Source of the DNA: Caecitellus pseudoparvulus
Lineage: Eukaryota > Bigyra: Bicosoecida
DNA length: 64,000 nucleotides
Assembly: GCA_965644315.1 (NCBI GenBank)
Contig: CBFFRQ010000096.1
Location: 62,001-126,000 of the forward strand
Direction of reading: 5' to 3'
Of the stretch, positions 53,261 to 63,837 are shown one piece after another (the stretch's first letter is position 1; every line of letters starts with the position of its first letter). The notes below the pieces were generated by a model, which was given only the letters and a program-made list of their open reading frames with translations, made no database searches and was not told where the DNA came from. The translations under genes and the position numbers were made by a program.

Positions 53261-56200
53261 ATGGACAACACGACGCGCTCTGTGTTCTACAAGTTCAAGA
53301 ACTCGGTCAGCTATGAAACCCTCAAGTTCAAGGGGCAATTCATTTCTCTGGAACAACTCAAGCGCAACATAATCTCCCGGCACAACCTTGACCAAGATGA
53401 TCGCCGCGCGGTGACCAGCGTCATCATCACCGACGCAGAGACGCAGCAACGTGAGCCCTCCTTGCTTCTGCTACACGCGTGTCCAGAACGCACCACCTCT
53501 CTATTCCTCGCCCTTGATGTCCCGCAGCGATCCTCCCAGGCCAGCCCATCAACCCGGGCGCATCGCTTCTGGTCAGGCTGGATGCGAGCTCGTCGGCCTC
53601 AAGCGCAAGGGCTGCGCCCACGAGCGGCTCCACCACTCGTGCATACCAGATCGGGGACACCATGCTGCAGCCGCGCCAGCAGCGGTCGCAGCAAGAGGTC
53701 TTCCAGCCCACCAAAGGGCGGACGGCCCCTTTTGGGTACCAAATCTCGGCGCCCACCAGCACGACCAACTTCATGAGCGGAGATGCCTCTGCTCTCGCCT
53801 CCTTGCGCCAGCAAGCAGGTGCCAGGCCCAATGCGGCGGCTAAGGCAGCCGCCCTCCCCGCAGCTGCTGCCAAGAAGTACGATTCCGCCCCGGCAGCACT
53901 CAAGTGCGCCATCTCGGGCCAGCTCCTGCTGGATGCTGTCTTGCTGCCTTGCTGTGGCAAGCACGTCTCGGACGAAGCTGCGCGTGAAGCCATCCCTGCT
54001 AATGACCTCAAGTGCCCTCTGTGTGGCACTGCTGGACTGTCCGTGGACAACATGGTCATCCTGAAAGGTGTGCGCGACAAGGCTGCCGCCTGGCTCCAGC
54101 GCGAAGTAGAGGGCGGGCAGCCTGTGCAAGAGGAGGCTGCAGCACCAGCTCAGCATGCTGAAGTCCGTCGTCAAGCAGCCGATGATGAGCTTGCGGTGAA
54201 TCCCTCTGCCTTCATGGTGGCCAAGGCGGTGGTCGTGGACTCCATGGCTCAAGGCGCGCAAGCTGGGGAGGGTGCTGACACCGAGGAGGACTCAGACGAT
54301 GACCTGTACGACCTTGGGAGTGACGATGATGCCCAGCCACAAGCCGAACAGAATGCTGCATCACAGCCCCATGCTCCTGACGCTGTGGTTCCCGACGCCC
54401 AATCACACCAGCCAGCGCCTGCTGCACCGCACACAGCAGCCGGGACACAAGCAGGTCCGGCCGTTGCTGACATTCCTGTGACTCAACAACAACCAGCTCG
54501 TCAGGAGGGTGGCGGGTATGGTGGCCCACCCAAGAGCCAGGGCGGTGGCGGGTATGGCGGCCCACCCAAGAGCCAGGGCGGTGGCGGGTATGGCGGCCCA
54601 CCAGCTCGTCAGGATGGTGGCGGGTATGGCGGCCCACCCAAGAGCCAGGGCGGTGGCGGGTATGGCGGCCCACCAGCTCGTCAGGAGGGTGGCGGGTACG
54701 GCGGCCCACCCAAGAGCCAGGGCGGTGGCGGGTATGGCGGCCCACCAGCTCGTCAGGAGGGTGGCGGGTACGGCGGCCCACCCAAGAGCCAGGGCGGTGG
54801 CGGGTATGGCGGCCCACCAGCTCGTCAGGAGGGTGGCGGGTATGGCGGCCCACCAGCTCGCCAGGAGGGTGGCGGGTACGGCGGCCCACCAGCTCGTCAG
54901 GAGGGTGGCGGGTACGGCGGCCCACCCAAGAGCCAGGGCGGTGGCGGGTATGGCGGCCCACCAGCTCGTCAGGAGGGTGGCGGGTACGGCGGCCCACCCA
55001 AGAGCCAGGGCGGTGGCGGGTATGGCGGCCCACCAGCTCGTCAGGAGGGTGGCGGGTATGGCGGCCCACCAGCTCGCCAGGAGGGTGGCGGGTACGGCGG
55101 CCCACCAGCTCGTCAGGAGGGTGGCGGGTACGGCGGCCCACCAGCTCGCCAGGAGGGTGGCGGGTATGGCGGCCCACCAGCTCGTCAGGAGGGTGGCGGG
55201 TACGGCGGCCCACCCAAGAGCCAGGGCGGTGGCGGGTATGGCGGCCCACCAGCTCGTCAGGATGGTGGCGGGTACGGCGGCCCACCAGCTCGTCAGGAGG
55301 GTGGCGGGTACGGCGGCCCACCAGCTCGTCAGGAGGGTGGCGGGTATGGCGGCCCACCAGCTCGTCAGGAGGGTGGCGGGTACGGCGGCCCACCAGCTCG
55401 CCAGGATGGTGGCGGGTATGGCGGCCCACCAGCTCGCCAGGATGGTGGCGGGTATGGCGGCCCACCCAAGAGCCAGGGCGGTGGCGGGTATGGCGGCCCA
55501 CCAGCTCGTCAGGAGGGTGGCGGGTACGGCGGCCCACCCAAGAGCCAGGGCGGTGGCGGGTATGGCGGCCCACCAGCTCGTCAGGAGGGTGGCGGGTACG
55601 GCGGCCCACCCAAGAGCCAGGGCGGTGGCGGGTATGGCGGCCCACCAGCTCGTCAGGAGGGTGGCGGGTATGGCGGCCCACCCAAGAGCCAGGGCGGTGG
55701 CGGGTATGGCGGCCCACCAGCTCGTCAGGAGGGTGGCGGGTACGGCGGCCCACCCAAGAGCCAGGGCGGTGGCGGGTATGGCGGCCCACCAGCTCGTCAG
55801 GAGGGTGGCGGGTATGGCGGCCCACCAGCTCGTCAGGAGGGTGGCGGGTATGGTGGCCCACCCAAGAGCCAGGGCGGTGGCGGGTATGGCGGCCCACCAG
55901 CTCGTCAGGAGGGTGGCGGGTATGGCGGCCCACCAGCTCGTCAGGAGGGTGGCGGGTATGGCGGCCCACCAGCTCGCCAGGAGGGTGGCGGGTATGGCGG
56001 CCCACCAGCTCGCCAGGAGGGTGGCGGGTACGGCGGCCCACCCAAGAGCCAGGATGGTGGCGGGTATGGCGGCCCACCAGCTCGTCAGGATGGTGGCGGG
56101 TATGGCGGCCCACCCAAGAGCCAGGGCGGTGGCGGGTATGGCGGCCCACCAGCTCGTCAGGATGGTGGCGGGTACGGCGGCCCACCAGCTCGTCAGGAGG

Positions 56201-56634
56201 GTGGCGGGTATGGCGGCCCACCAGCTCGCCAGGAGGGTGGCGGGTATGGCGGCCCACCAGCTCGCCAGGAGGGTGGCGGGTACGGCGGCCCACCAGCTCG
56301 TCAGGAGGGTGGCGGGTACGGCGGCCCACCAGCTCGTCAGGAGGGTGGCGGGTACGGCGGCCCACCAGCTCGTCAGGAGAGTGGCGATTCACGTCGAGGG
56401 AGTCGCTATGAGCCACCAGTCAGATCAGCTGATGGCACACGAGCTGAGGGTCGTGCTGGCACCTCCGCCTCAGGGAGTGGTCGGTGGGATAACACTGCAC
56501 CACGCCCACGAATCGTTGTCAAGCGTCGCAGCGAGCAAGGACACCCAGCTAGAGCCTCAAGTCGAAGCCCTCCTCCTTCTCGCCCTGCTCCAGACAGTGG
56601 AGGTAGTCGACGGGTCGTCGTCATTCGGCGGTGA
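53261..56634 (+). CDS. RBBP6: MPE1/RBBP6-type DWNN-RING protein with a giant GGGYGGPP repeat
   Basis: Exons are 53261-53450 and 53528-56634, across a 77-nt intron (GTGAGC ... CCGCAG). The protein has 1,098 residues. The ubiquitin-like DWNN domain is at about 7-86 (SVFYKFKNSVSYETLKFKG, FISLEQLKRNII), completed by exon 2 (PILPGQPINPGASLLVRL). A RING/U-box-like region lies at about 187-243: LKCAISGQLLLDAVLLPCCG ... LKCPLCG. It keeps CC and CPLC, but other ligand positions are Ser or Ala. I see no CCHC zinc knuckle between the two domains. Residues 391-1014 are 52 tandem 12-mers GGGYGGPP plus KSQG or ARQE (or D variants). The C terminus is Arg/Ser-rich and basic. MPE1/RBBP6 activates the cleavage and polyadenylation factor in pre-mRNA 3'-end formation; that role is inferred from the DWNN-RING pair. 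Confidence 0.88.
54508..56379 (+). repeat. 52-unit 36-bp tandem repeat (coding minisatellite)
   Basis: Fifty-two units of 36 bp encode GGGYGGPPxxxx, where the last four residues are ARQE, KSQG, ARQD or KSQD. I counted the units in the translation; 52 x 36 = 1,872 bp fits the span exactly. KSQG and ARQE types alternate in several blocks (units 4-9 and 27-36), which points to duplication of 72-bp pairs. Units differ by few bases, mostly TAT/TAC and CGT/CGC swaps. Because 36 is a multiple of 3, other frames on both strands also stay open. Confidence 0.98.
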
Positions 56635-56715
56635 GTGGTGGAGATCGACTGACAGAAGTTGAGCTGCTGCTTGGGCAATGCATTTGGGTCAAACTGGAGA
56701 CCTTCGTAGCCCGTC

Positions 56716-59539
56716 TCACGCACTCACTGTCGCATCAGCCTTGCGCTCTTCCATCGCACCCCCAGCGCCACTTGCAGCAGGAGCTGGCAGCGATGCAACG
56801 TCTAAGAGCGCTGAGACTCGCTGCAGCACATCCGTTAGCTCAGGGTGGTCCCGAACCATGGCTTGGATGCCAGCTTCCACCTGCCTGCGGCGGGACTGAG
56901 CAGCCTGCAGCTCGCCGCGCGCAGCAGCAAAGTCACTGGGCGTGGCCACGGCTCCGTCCATGATGGCAACATACCTCTCTGCGCGCCTTCCCAGCGCTGC
57001 AGCAGCCTCCTCAGCCTTTTGCTTGTCGTAGGCAAGCCCATTCACGGCGGCTTGGGCTGCAGCAGTGCGACCCTCCAAAGCCCGCACCTCCTCCTCGGCA
57101 GTGGCTGCAGCTGCTGCGGCCTTTTCCACGGCAGCCTTTTTCTGAGCGATGGCGGCGTCATAGGCGCCCAATCTCTCCTGCTTGGCGGCGATGTCCTTGC
57201 GCAGCTTCGTGAGTGCACTCTGCAAGCCCTTGCGCGTGTGCCCGCCGCCCGGCACCTTCCCTGCCTTGCGGCCCCGGTACTTCACAGCGATGTCCTCGTG
57301 CTTGTCGATGGCGCGTTCCATTTCCCGAATGAGGCGCTCTTGGTCCCGCGTCAGGGTGTCCAGGCGCAGCTGCATGCGGTGGATCTCCCGCTCCATGCCG
57401 GCGACTTCACTTTCGCCCACTGTGGGGTCCAGCGCCGCCTGCATCTCCTTCTCCAACTCGATCTTCTTCTCCCACTGCACGAGCTGGCGCTCCAGCTCTG
57501 CCAGCTCCTCCACTTGGGCGACCTTGGCCTCCTTCAGCGTGGCCACTTTCCCCTCCAGCGCGATGCTGGCCTCCTCTGCCTCCTTGAGACCCTCTCGGAA
57601 GTCGCCCTCGGCAATGGCGTTGGCTTCTGCCACCTTCTTGTTCAAGTCGGCGTTCTTGGAGATGAGCGCGTTGATACGGGCCATGTCTTCGTGCATGTTC
57701 TGAATGGCCACGCGCAGGTCAGCCACCTCCCGCTCCTGCCCAGCGATGGAGCCTTCCATGCGGATGCGCTTCTGGTCCAGCAGCATGTGCTGGGACCGCA
57801 TCTCGCGCAGGCGGGCCGACTTGCTCTCCACTGCCGAGGCGTGCTTCACCAGCTCAGTCTGGTCTGCCAGCCAGCGCTTCTGCATCTCCTCAATGGCCTT
57901 GCGCTTCGCCTCGATCTGCTTGGTGGTGTTGTGGATGGTGGCTTCCAGGGGGCCCATGTGCTCCTCTTCGCTGCGCCCAGCCACCAGGCCCTCGTACTTG
58001 CGGTTCAAGCGGTCCACCATGTACATCTTCTTCTCGATTGCGTCGTTGCGCTGGCGGATCTCCAGCTCGTACTTGGCCACCAGGGCGTCCTTCTCCGACA
58101 GCTCCGCCTCCAACGCCTTGAGAGTGTCAGCCAGCGCCGCATTGTGCGCCCGCGTGTTCAGCACGTCCACCTTGATGCGCGCCAGCTCGTTCTCGACATT
58201 GGCTTGCTCCATCTCTTTGCTGTGGATGAGCGCCAGCACCTTCTTGGCGCTGCGCGTCATGTTGCGGGCCTGCTTCTGCGCCGTCTCCTGCGCCGACGCT
58301 GCCTCTTCGATGGAAGCCTCCAGCTCCTGCCGCTTGCGATCCACGCGAGCACGGGATGCCTCCAACTCCAGCACTTCCTTGCGCAGTTTCTCCGCCTCGC
58401 TGCGGTAGCGCGCCACTTCCGCGTCTGTGGATGCCAGACTGCTCTGCAGCATGCCGTACCGCTCCTCCAGCGCCTCCCGCTGCCGGTTCATGCTGGTCAG
58501 CTGCGCTTCCAGCCACTGCAACTCGGCGTCCACCTTGTCCATGACCTCCGTCAGTTGTGCGTTCTTGTCTTGTGCAGCGCGGATGTTCTTGTGGGCGTTG
58601 TTCTCTGCTGCGTTGAGGGAGTTGAACTCCTCCTTGATGTCGCGGAGAGCATCCCGGGTGGCTTGGAGGGCCTCGTCGCGCTGCTTCAAGGCGATGAGGT
58701 TGGACTGCCACTGTGCCAGCAGCTGCTGCTTCTCAAAGCGCACAGTGTCCATCTCCTTCCCCGCATCCCGGAGCGTTTCTACGGCAGCGCCAGTCTCCTC
58801 GCGCTGAGCGGCAATTTTTGCCTTCAGCAGGGCGATCTGCTCCTGAGCCACCTTCGTCCTCTCGTTCAACCTGTCAATCTGGACGTCTTGCTCCTCCTTC
58901 ACCTTCTCTTTCCCAGCCACCTCCGCCTCAGCTTTGTATGCCCCTCGGCGAGTGAGAGCAATTTCCGCCTCCATCTCCTTGTTGTACGCCTCAACCTGCC
59001 GCACAGTGTCAGCGACGCCATTCAGCTCCTTCAAGAACTTGTCTAGATTTCCCTGCTCTGCCAGGATCTGTGCCTTGCGCTGCTCGTGTCCCTGTGGCAG
59101 CCAGGCAGGCAGCAAGTGTGTCGCAGGTGGCAAAGAAATGTCGGCAACCGGCACGCACCTCCTTAAACGCCGCAAGGTCTTCCTCCGCTTGCGCGCGCGC
59201 ACCCGCAACGACTGTCGCATTCTGCTGCATCGTCTCCAGCTGCATCTGCAGCTTGGCAAGCTGCTGCTGCACTCCATACAACTCAACGCCCAGCTCCTCT
59301 CGCTGCTTTGCCGTGCGCGCCGCTTCCTCTGCTCGGTCTCGGAGCTCTTCGTCCACACGGTCATACCGAGTCTGGAGCTGCTTCTGCAGCGCAATTTGCA
59401 CACGCTCCATCAAAGGGTGGTCGCCAATGTTACGCAGCAGGCGCTCATCTTCAGCGTCCATGAAAGCGGCAGCGCCGACATCTCCGCCACTCGCAGCTGC
59501 ACTGGGAGCGCTGCTCCCGCCATCATACGCCGCTGCCAT
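56716..59539 (-). CDS. CCDC40: Axonemal ruler protein CCDC40
   Basis: Exons are 59539-59159 and 59091-56716, with a 67-nt intron (GTGCGT ... CCACAG). The protein has 918 residues. After a short Ala/Gly/Ser-rich start, the conserved entry DHPLMERVQIALQKQL is followed by LGVELYGVQQQLAKLQMQLE, closely matching the CCDC40 signature LGVNLYGVQQHLARLQMQLE. The rest is almost continuous coiled coil (residues about 50-890), including KQQLLAQWQSNLIALKQRDE, the counterpart of the conserved QQW...L-x-MKHRDEA block. With CCDC39 it forms the 96-nm ruler that places inner dynein arms and the regulatory complex; the Chlamydomonas gene is PF7/FAP172. It converges on the MPE1/RBBP6 gene (81 nt) and is divergent from RCC1. 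Confidence 0.93.
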
Positions 59540-60092
59540 GCCTCTTATTGCGAGCAAGTGCCACCGAGTGAGACAATGGAGGTGATTTCCACCTCTTTCG
59601 GTGCTGGATGGCGAGGAAGACCTTTGCAGCAAAGCCTCTGGAGCTCACGGCAGCGTTTCGTGAAACGCAAGCCGAGCCGGAAGGACTTGGTGAGTGCTGC
59701 CGTGCACCAGCGCGTCAAGTTGTGGACCCAGGTGATTGCAACCGTGAGGTGGAGGGTTGTGTACGGGATATCGGTTTTGTGATGGCCTTTTCATGCTCAT
59801 GAGTGAGGGGGGGGGGAAGCCAAGTGCTGCGTGGCCTGAGCAAACCCAGTCCTACCGCTTCCGTTGGAAAAGAGGGGAAGAGGGGGGGGGACTGAGGATC
59901 AATCAACATCAAAACATCACAATCCACCTGCCCCTACGTGTCACACCGGCAGCCTTGTGCGTCCAAGACTCTGAATACAGTGCACGCGTTACGCAGCGTA
60001 ACGTGTCCAGCCACGCCAAACCACGCAGGGAGACCAGGAAACCCCTTCACGCAGCTTAGGACGGGAAACTCGGAGCTGAGTCGTTTTTCATA
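59540..60092. promoter_or_regulatory. Divergent promoter region of CCDC40 and RCC1
   Basis: These 553 nt contain no convincing gene. Two palindromes stand out: GCGTTTC-GT-GAAACGC at 59653-59668, about 115 nt upstream of the CCDC40 ATG, and CGTTACGC-A-GCGTAACG at 59987-60003 (arms extend to 11 bp with one mismatch), about 90 nt upstream of the RCC1 ATG. The second resembles an RFX X-box in geometry. Poly-G runs lie near 59807 and 59883. Confidence 0.45.
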
Positions 60093-62060
60093 ATGGCATC
60101 TTTTGCAGAGCGCATTCAGGCACGCAGGAAGCAGCAGTGGCAGTGAGTTGTGTCAGCGCGCAATGTCGCAGTGCTAAAACCGCGTCGGGAACACCGCTTC
60201 TGTGCCTGCCCGCATCACAGGTGCCCTTGCTGTGCGTCGTTCAACGACAACAAGTTCACCATTTGTGGCTCCTGCAGTGAGCCCAAGCCAGGGACTGCTG
60301 CCCCAGCCAAAACAATGGGGGTCAGTGCTGGCGCAGGCACTCTCTTTGCTGCGGCGCCCGCTCCCGCCACTGGGCAAGGCAGCGGAAGCTTGTTGGGCGG
60401 GGCTGGGAGCCTTCTGAGCGGTGGCAGCGGTAGCCTTCTTGGCGGCTCAAGCGGGGGGGGTGCTGGAGGCAGCTTGCTTGGCGCCGGTGGCGCCTCAGGC
60501 GGCAGTCTGCTGGCAGTGGGAGCCATGACCCAAGCACCTGCGGCGGCTGCTGGCGGCAGTGGCGGTGCCTCGCTGTTCGCTGCCAAGCCCCAGCAGACCC
60601 CTGCTGAGAAGGAGGCGGCCAAGGCAGCAAAGGAAGCAGCGGCAGCGGAGGCGCTGGGGTCCTACTTCACCCCGCCCGCCTCCGCGCCCATCAAGCCTGG
60701 CAAGACCCGGCCGAAGGACTTCGACCTGACCCAGCCCCTTCCCAAGCAAGCGGCAGGGGTGCCTGCAGGCGTCCCCTTCTCATGGGGCTGTGGCGACTGC
60801 GAGCAGCTGGGGCACGGCGATGACTTCCCAGAGGTCATGCACCCCATGCGCCTCGCCGCGGCGGACGCAGCCGGGGTGACTTTCGCTCGCATCGCCAGCG
60901 GCAGTGTGCACAACCTGGGCCTGACAGCTGCAGGCAGGGTGTGGGCATGGGGCTGCAATGATGACGGCGCCCTTGGCCGCAGCGACAAGCTGTCCTCGTC
61001 CCTGGAGCAGGTGACGGGGGGCGGCCTGGGGGAGGTGCGCGTGGTGGCCATCGCAGCTGGCGAGTGCCACTCCCTGGCCCTGGACGACAAGGGGGACGTC
61101 TGGTGGTGGGGCGCCTACAAGAGCCGTGAGGGGCACATGCAGCACGATGGGGAGGGGGGGGAGAAGGTGAGCACGACGCCCACGAAGGTGGCCCTGCACC
61201 GCTCCAAGTACGGCAAGCCGGTCAGCATCGCCAGCGGCCTGAACCACAGCATCGTCATCACGGACAAGGGCGTTGCGCTGAGTTGGGGCATGGGTGAAGT
61301 GGGGCAGTTGGGTCGCCCCGTCGTGTCCACGAACCTGCGGGGCCGCCGGCAGAACCGGGCCAAGCTGCTGCCCAACCCCATCCACGCGTGGAATGAGGGT
61401 GAGCGCCAGATCGCCAGCAAGTGCGTCAAGTGGGCTCGAGCCTGGGGTGTAGGATTCTCCACCTATCTGGAGGATGTAGACGGTCAGATCTGGGTCATGG
61501 GTCTCAGCAACTACGGCCAGCTGGGCTTGGGGGATGCTGACAACCGCCAGTGGCCTGAGCTCATGGGCCCGGCAGCTGATGGGACGAGTCTGCACGGGAG
61601 GCTGGAGTCTGTGGCTGCAGGGCAGCACTTTGCCCTTATTGTGACCAAGGACGGCGCGCTGTACGCGGCGGGACGTGGGGACTCGGGCCAGCTGGGCGTC
61701 TCTGCTGACGCCTCAGACAAGCCGCCGTTCGCTGCCGCCGCATGGAAGGCCACCCGTGTCCCGCAGCAGCACTTTGCTGGATCAGCCGTCGTGCACGCAG
61801 CTGGTGCAGGGTGCTTTTCTCTGGCCCTCACGGCCGATGGGACTGTGTGGTCGTGGGGATTCGGCGAAATGTCGCAGCTGGGCAACGGCACGGAAAAGGA
61901 CGAAGTGGTGCCCTTCAATGTCACTGCAGCTGCTGAGTCGCTGGCAGGCAAGCGAGTGCTGCAGCTGGCTGCGGGTGGGCAGCACTCAGTTGCATTGGTG
62001 GCGGATGGTGAAGAGCCCGGCGCCGCCGCCCCGGCTGCCAAGCGGGCCAGAAGAGGCTGA
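60093..62060 (+). CDS. RCC1: RCC1 Ran exchange factor with an N-terminal RanBP2-type zinc finger
   Basis: Exons are 60093-60142 (17 residues) and 60221-62060, across a 78-nt intron (GTGAGT ... ATCACAG). The protein has 629 residues. The splice assembles WQCPCCASFNDNKFTICGSC at 16-35, a textbook RanBP2 zinc finger (W-x-C-x2-C-x3-N-x6-C-x2-C). A Gly/Ser/Leu-rich linker with SLLGG-type repeats follows (about 60-130). From about 200 to 620 there are seven RCC1 blades, including FSWGCGDCEQLGHG, VWAWGCNDDGALGR, WGMGEVGQLGRP then NLRGRRQNRAKLLP, and WSWGFGEMSQLGNG. The GQLGR...RGGRQ-type insertion is specific to true RCC1. The tail ends AAKRARRG, a nuclear-localisation-like signal. It should convert Ran-GDP to Ran-GTP on chromatin. 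It ends 38 nt from the next, convergent gene. Confidence 0.9.
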
Positions 62061-62098
62061 GAGTGCTAGACACGCAGCAATGCAAAGGAGCGCCCAGC

Positions 62099-63837
62099 TC
62101 ACGTGCTGTCTTTGCGGTGCCCACCCTTCTCCAGCAACGGGGCAGAGTCCTCGCTGGGGAGGGAGGCGCGCACCTGCTTCGCGTATGCTGAGCCGATGGG
62201 GCTCGAGCCATGCAGTGCTCGTGCACGCTCTGCGAAGCGGAACTCCTGGCGCGACACAGACGCCTCCGCCATGGCGGACGCTGCTGCTTCCGCTGTGTTC
62301 ATGCTTCCGTCAGGCATGAGCACCCGACCTTGTTGGGACACCAAGCTGGCCCCCCTGCGTGGCTCCGCCTTTGCGTGGTGAAAAATGGGGCTTTGGTCCA
62401 CAGCAGACTTGTGCGACTGCTGGGCATCCCGCATCGTGAGGCGTGCAGGGGGGGGCTGGGAAGGCAAGGCAGCCGAAAGGGCCCCTCGCGCTGCAGCGGC
62501 ATGTGCTGCCGCCGGCGACACGCCAACAGCCGCGATGCCCGGCTTGGGTCCGGGGATGCCACCAGGCTGCCCGCGGCCGCGGTGGTCCAGGCCTGTGCCT
62601 GGGATGCGGGGGGTCTGGCCAAGGCTCACCCCGTCCTGGATGTACAGGCGGTGCTCAGCCAGCCACTTAGGGTTTGCAATGTCCAGGGCGGAAATCGCGC
62701 CTGGGCCTGCGAGCCCCGAGCCCTCCAAGTACGCCACGGCCTCTGATGGTGATAGGCTGCCGATGCTTGCCCGGGTGGCTGCCGCTCGATCGTAGCCGCC
62801 CAGCAAGCCCCTTGCCAGGTGCAACTTGGAGAAGTCCCCTTGAGAAATGAATCGGAGGGGCCCCTCCCGCCCCAGCACCGATGTTGTCAGCCCCTGCACG
62901 CCGGCCCTGAGGTCTGGATCGTCGGCCCATCCTCGCAGCAGTCGGGCTCGGACAGAGAGCAAGTGCTCCAGGCGGCTGGTGAGGGCTGTAGTGGCGTCGT
63001 CAATGGGTCCTCGGTGTGCACAGAACAACGTCGAGAGCTCCATGGTGGGGTCTTGCAAGATGCTCTCTAGTGTCCGAATGCCTGCCAGCACGTCCTCATC
63101 GAAGCGCGCCATTGAGGGGCGGGCTGTGACGAACAGGTCCGCCGCGAAAAGCCAGCCTGTCTCCGGCACATACACAACATGGTGATCAGGACAATGACCG
63201 GGTGCATGAACGAGCTTCAGCGTGTATGTCCCAGCGGAAGCGCCTGCGACTGGATCTGCGGTGTCCACAGTTGCGGTCAGAGCCGCAGGAGCAGGCGACG
63301 CCGAGTACGGGGCCGGCTTCCCCCAAACGACCCGACGGTACCACTCAAGGTGAAAGCCCTCTGCGAAGTCGAAGGTGTGGTGGCGAGTTGCAGGTCCTGG
63401 GCCCATGGCTGCAACCCCGCAGCGAACGCACCCCGCAGCAAAGCTGTGGACAGCTCTGGAGCCATGACCTGCATGCCGAACTCCTCTTGCAGAAGCTTGC
63501 CATTTCCAGCATGATCTGCATACGAACCATGCGGGAACAATGCATGGGTGCAGTTTGGTCAACCCTTTGGGCGTTGAACTCTACCTTCATGGTGGTGGGT
63601 GGCCAGTGCTGTGGAGACTTTCACGCCTTGGGAAGCCAATTTCCGCAAGTATTGCCTCACCCACCGCGCGTGGTTTGGAGCGCCAGTGTCCACCAGCGTG
63701 TCTCCCACACGATACATCCACACAGCTGTGTTCGGTGCCATTCCACTGATGCCCATGTGAACGCCCTCGACGCCCTCTACCATTGACTTGGTGAAAACAG
63801 GGGCCAGCCGGCTGGCTGCCCGAAGCATGCTGGCCAT
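62099..63837 (-). CDS. Metallo-beta-lactamase-fold hydrolase (LACTB2-like)
   Basis: Exons are 63837-63585, 63515-63432 and either 63396-62099 or 63408-62099. The introns are 69 nt (GTAGAG ... ATGCAG) and 35 or 23 nt (GTGCGT donor in both cases; the two acceptors are 12 nt apart and both in frame). The protein has 544 or 548 residues. The metal site is complete: THHHEDH, rebuilt by the first splice, then HAPGHCPDHH, FAADLF for the bridging Asp, and CAHRGPI for the last His. The domain ends near 300. The remaining part, including SQGDFSKLHLARGLL and a Pro/Ala-rich tail, is not recognised. LACTB2-type members cleave RNA or thioesters; the substrate here is unknown. The start is the first in-frame ATG; others lie 9 and more nt downstream. 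Confidence 0.8.

Noticed and set aside
54212-56662. Long open frames on both strands across the 36-bp repeat (734 aa minus, 717 aa plus)
   Set aside because: They are products of a repeat length divisible by three. The frame that joins the DWNN and RING domains is the real one.
56845-59046. 733-codon plus-strand frame opposite CCDC40
   Set aside because: Leu/His/Gln-rich mirror of a coiled-coil coding sequence, a known artefact; CCDC40 is confirmed by its signature motifs.
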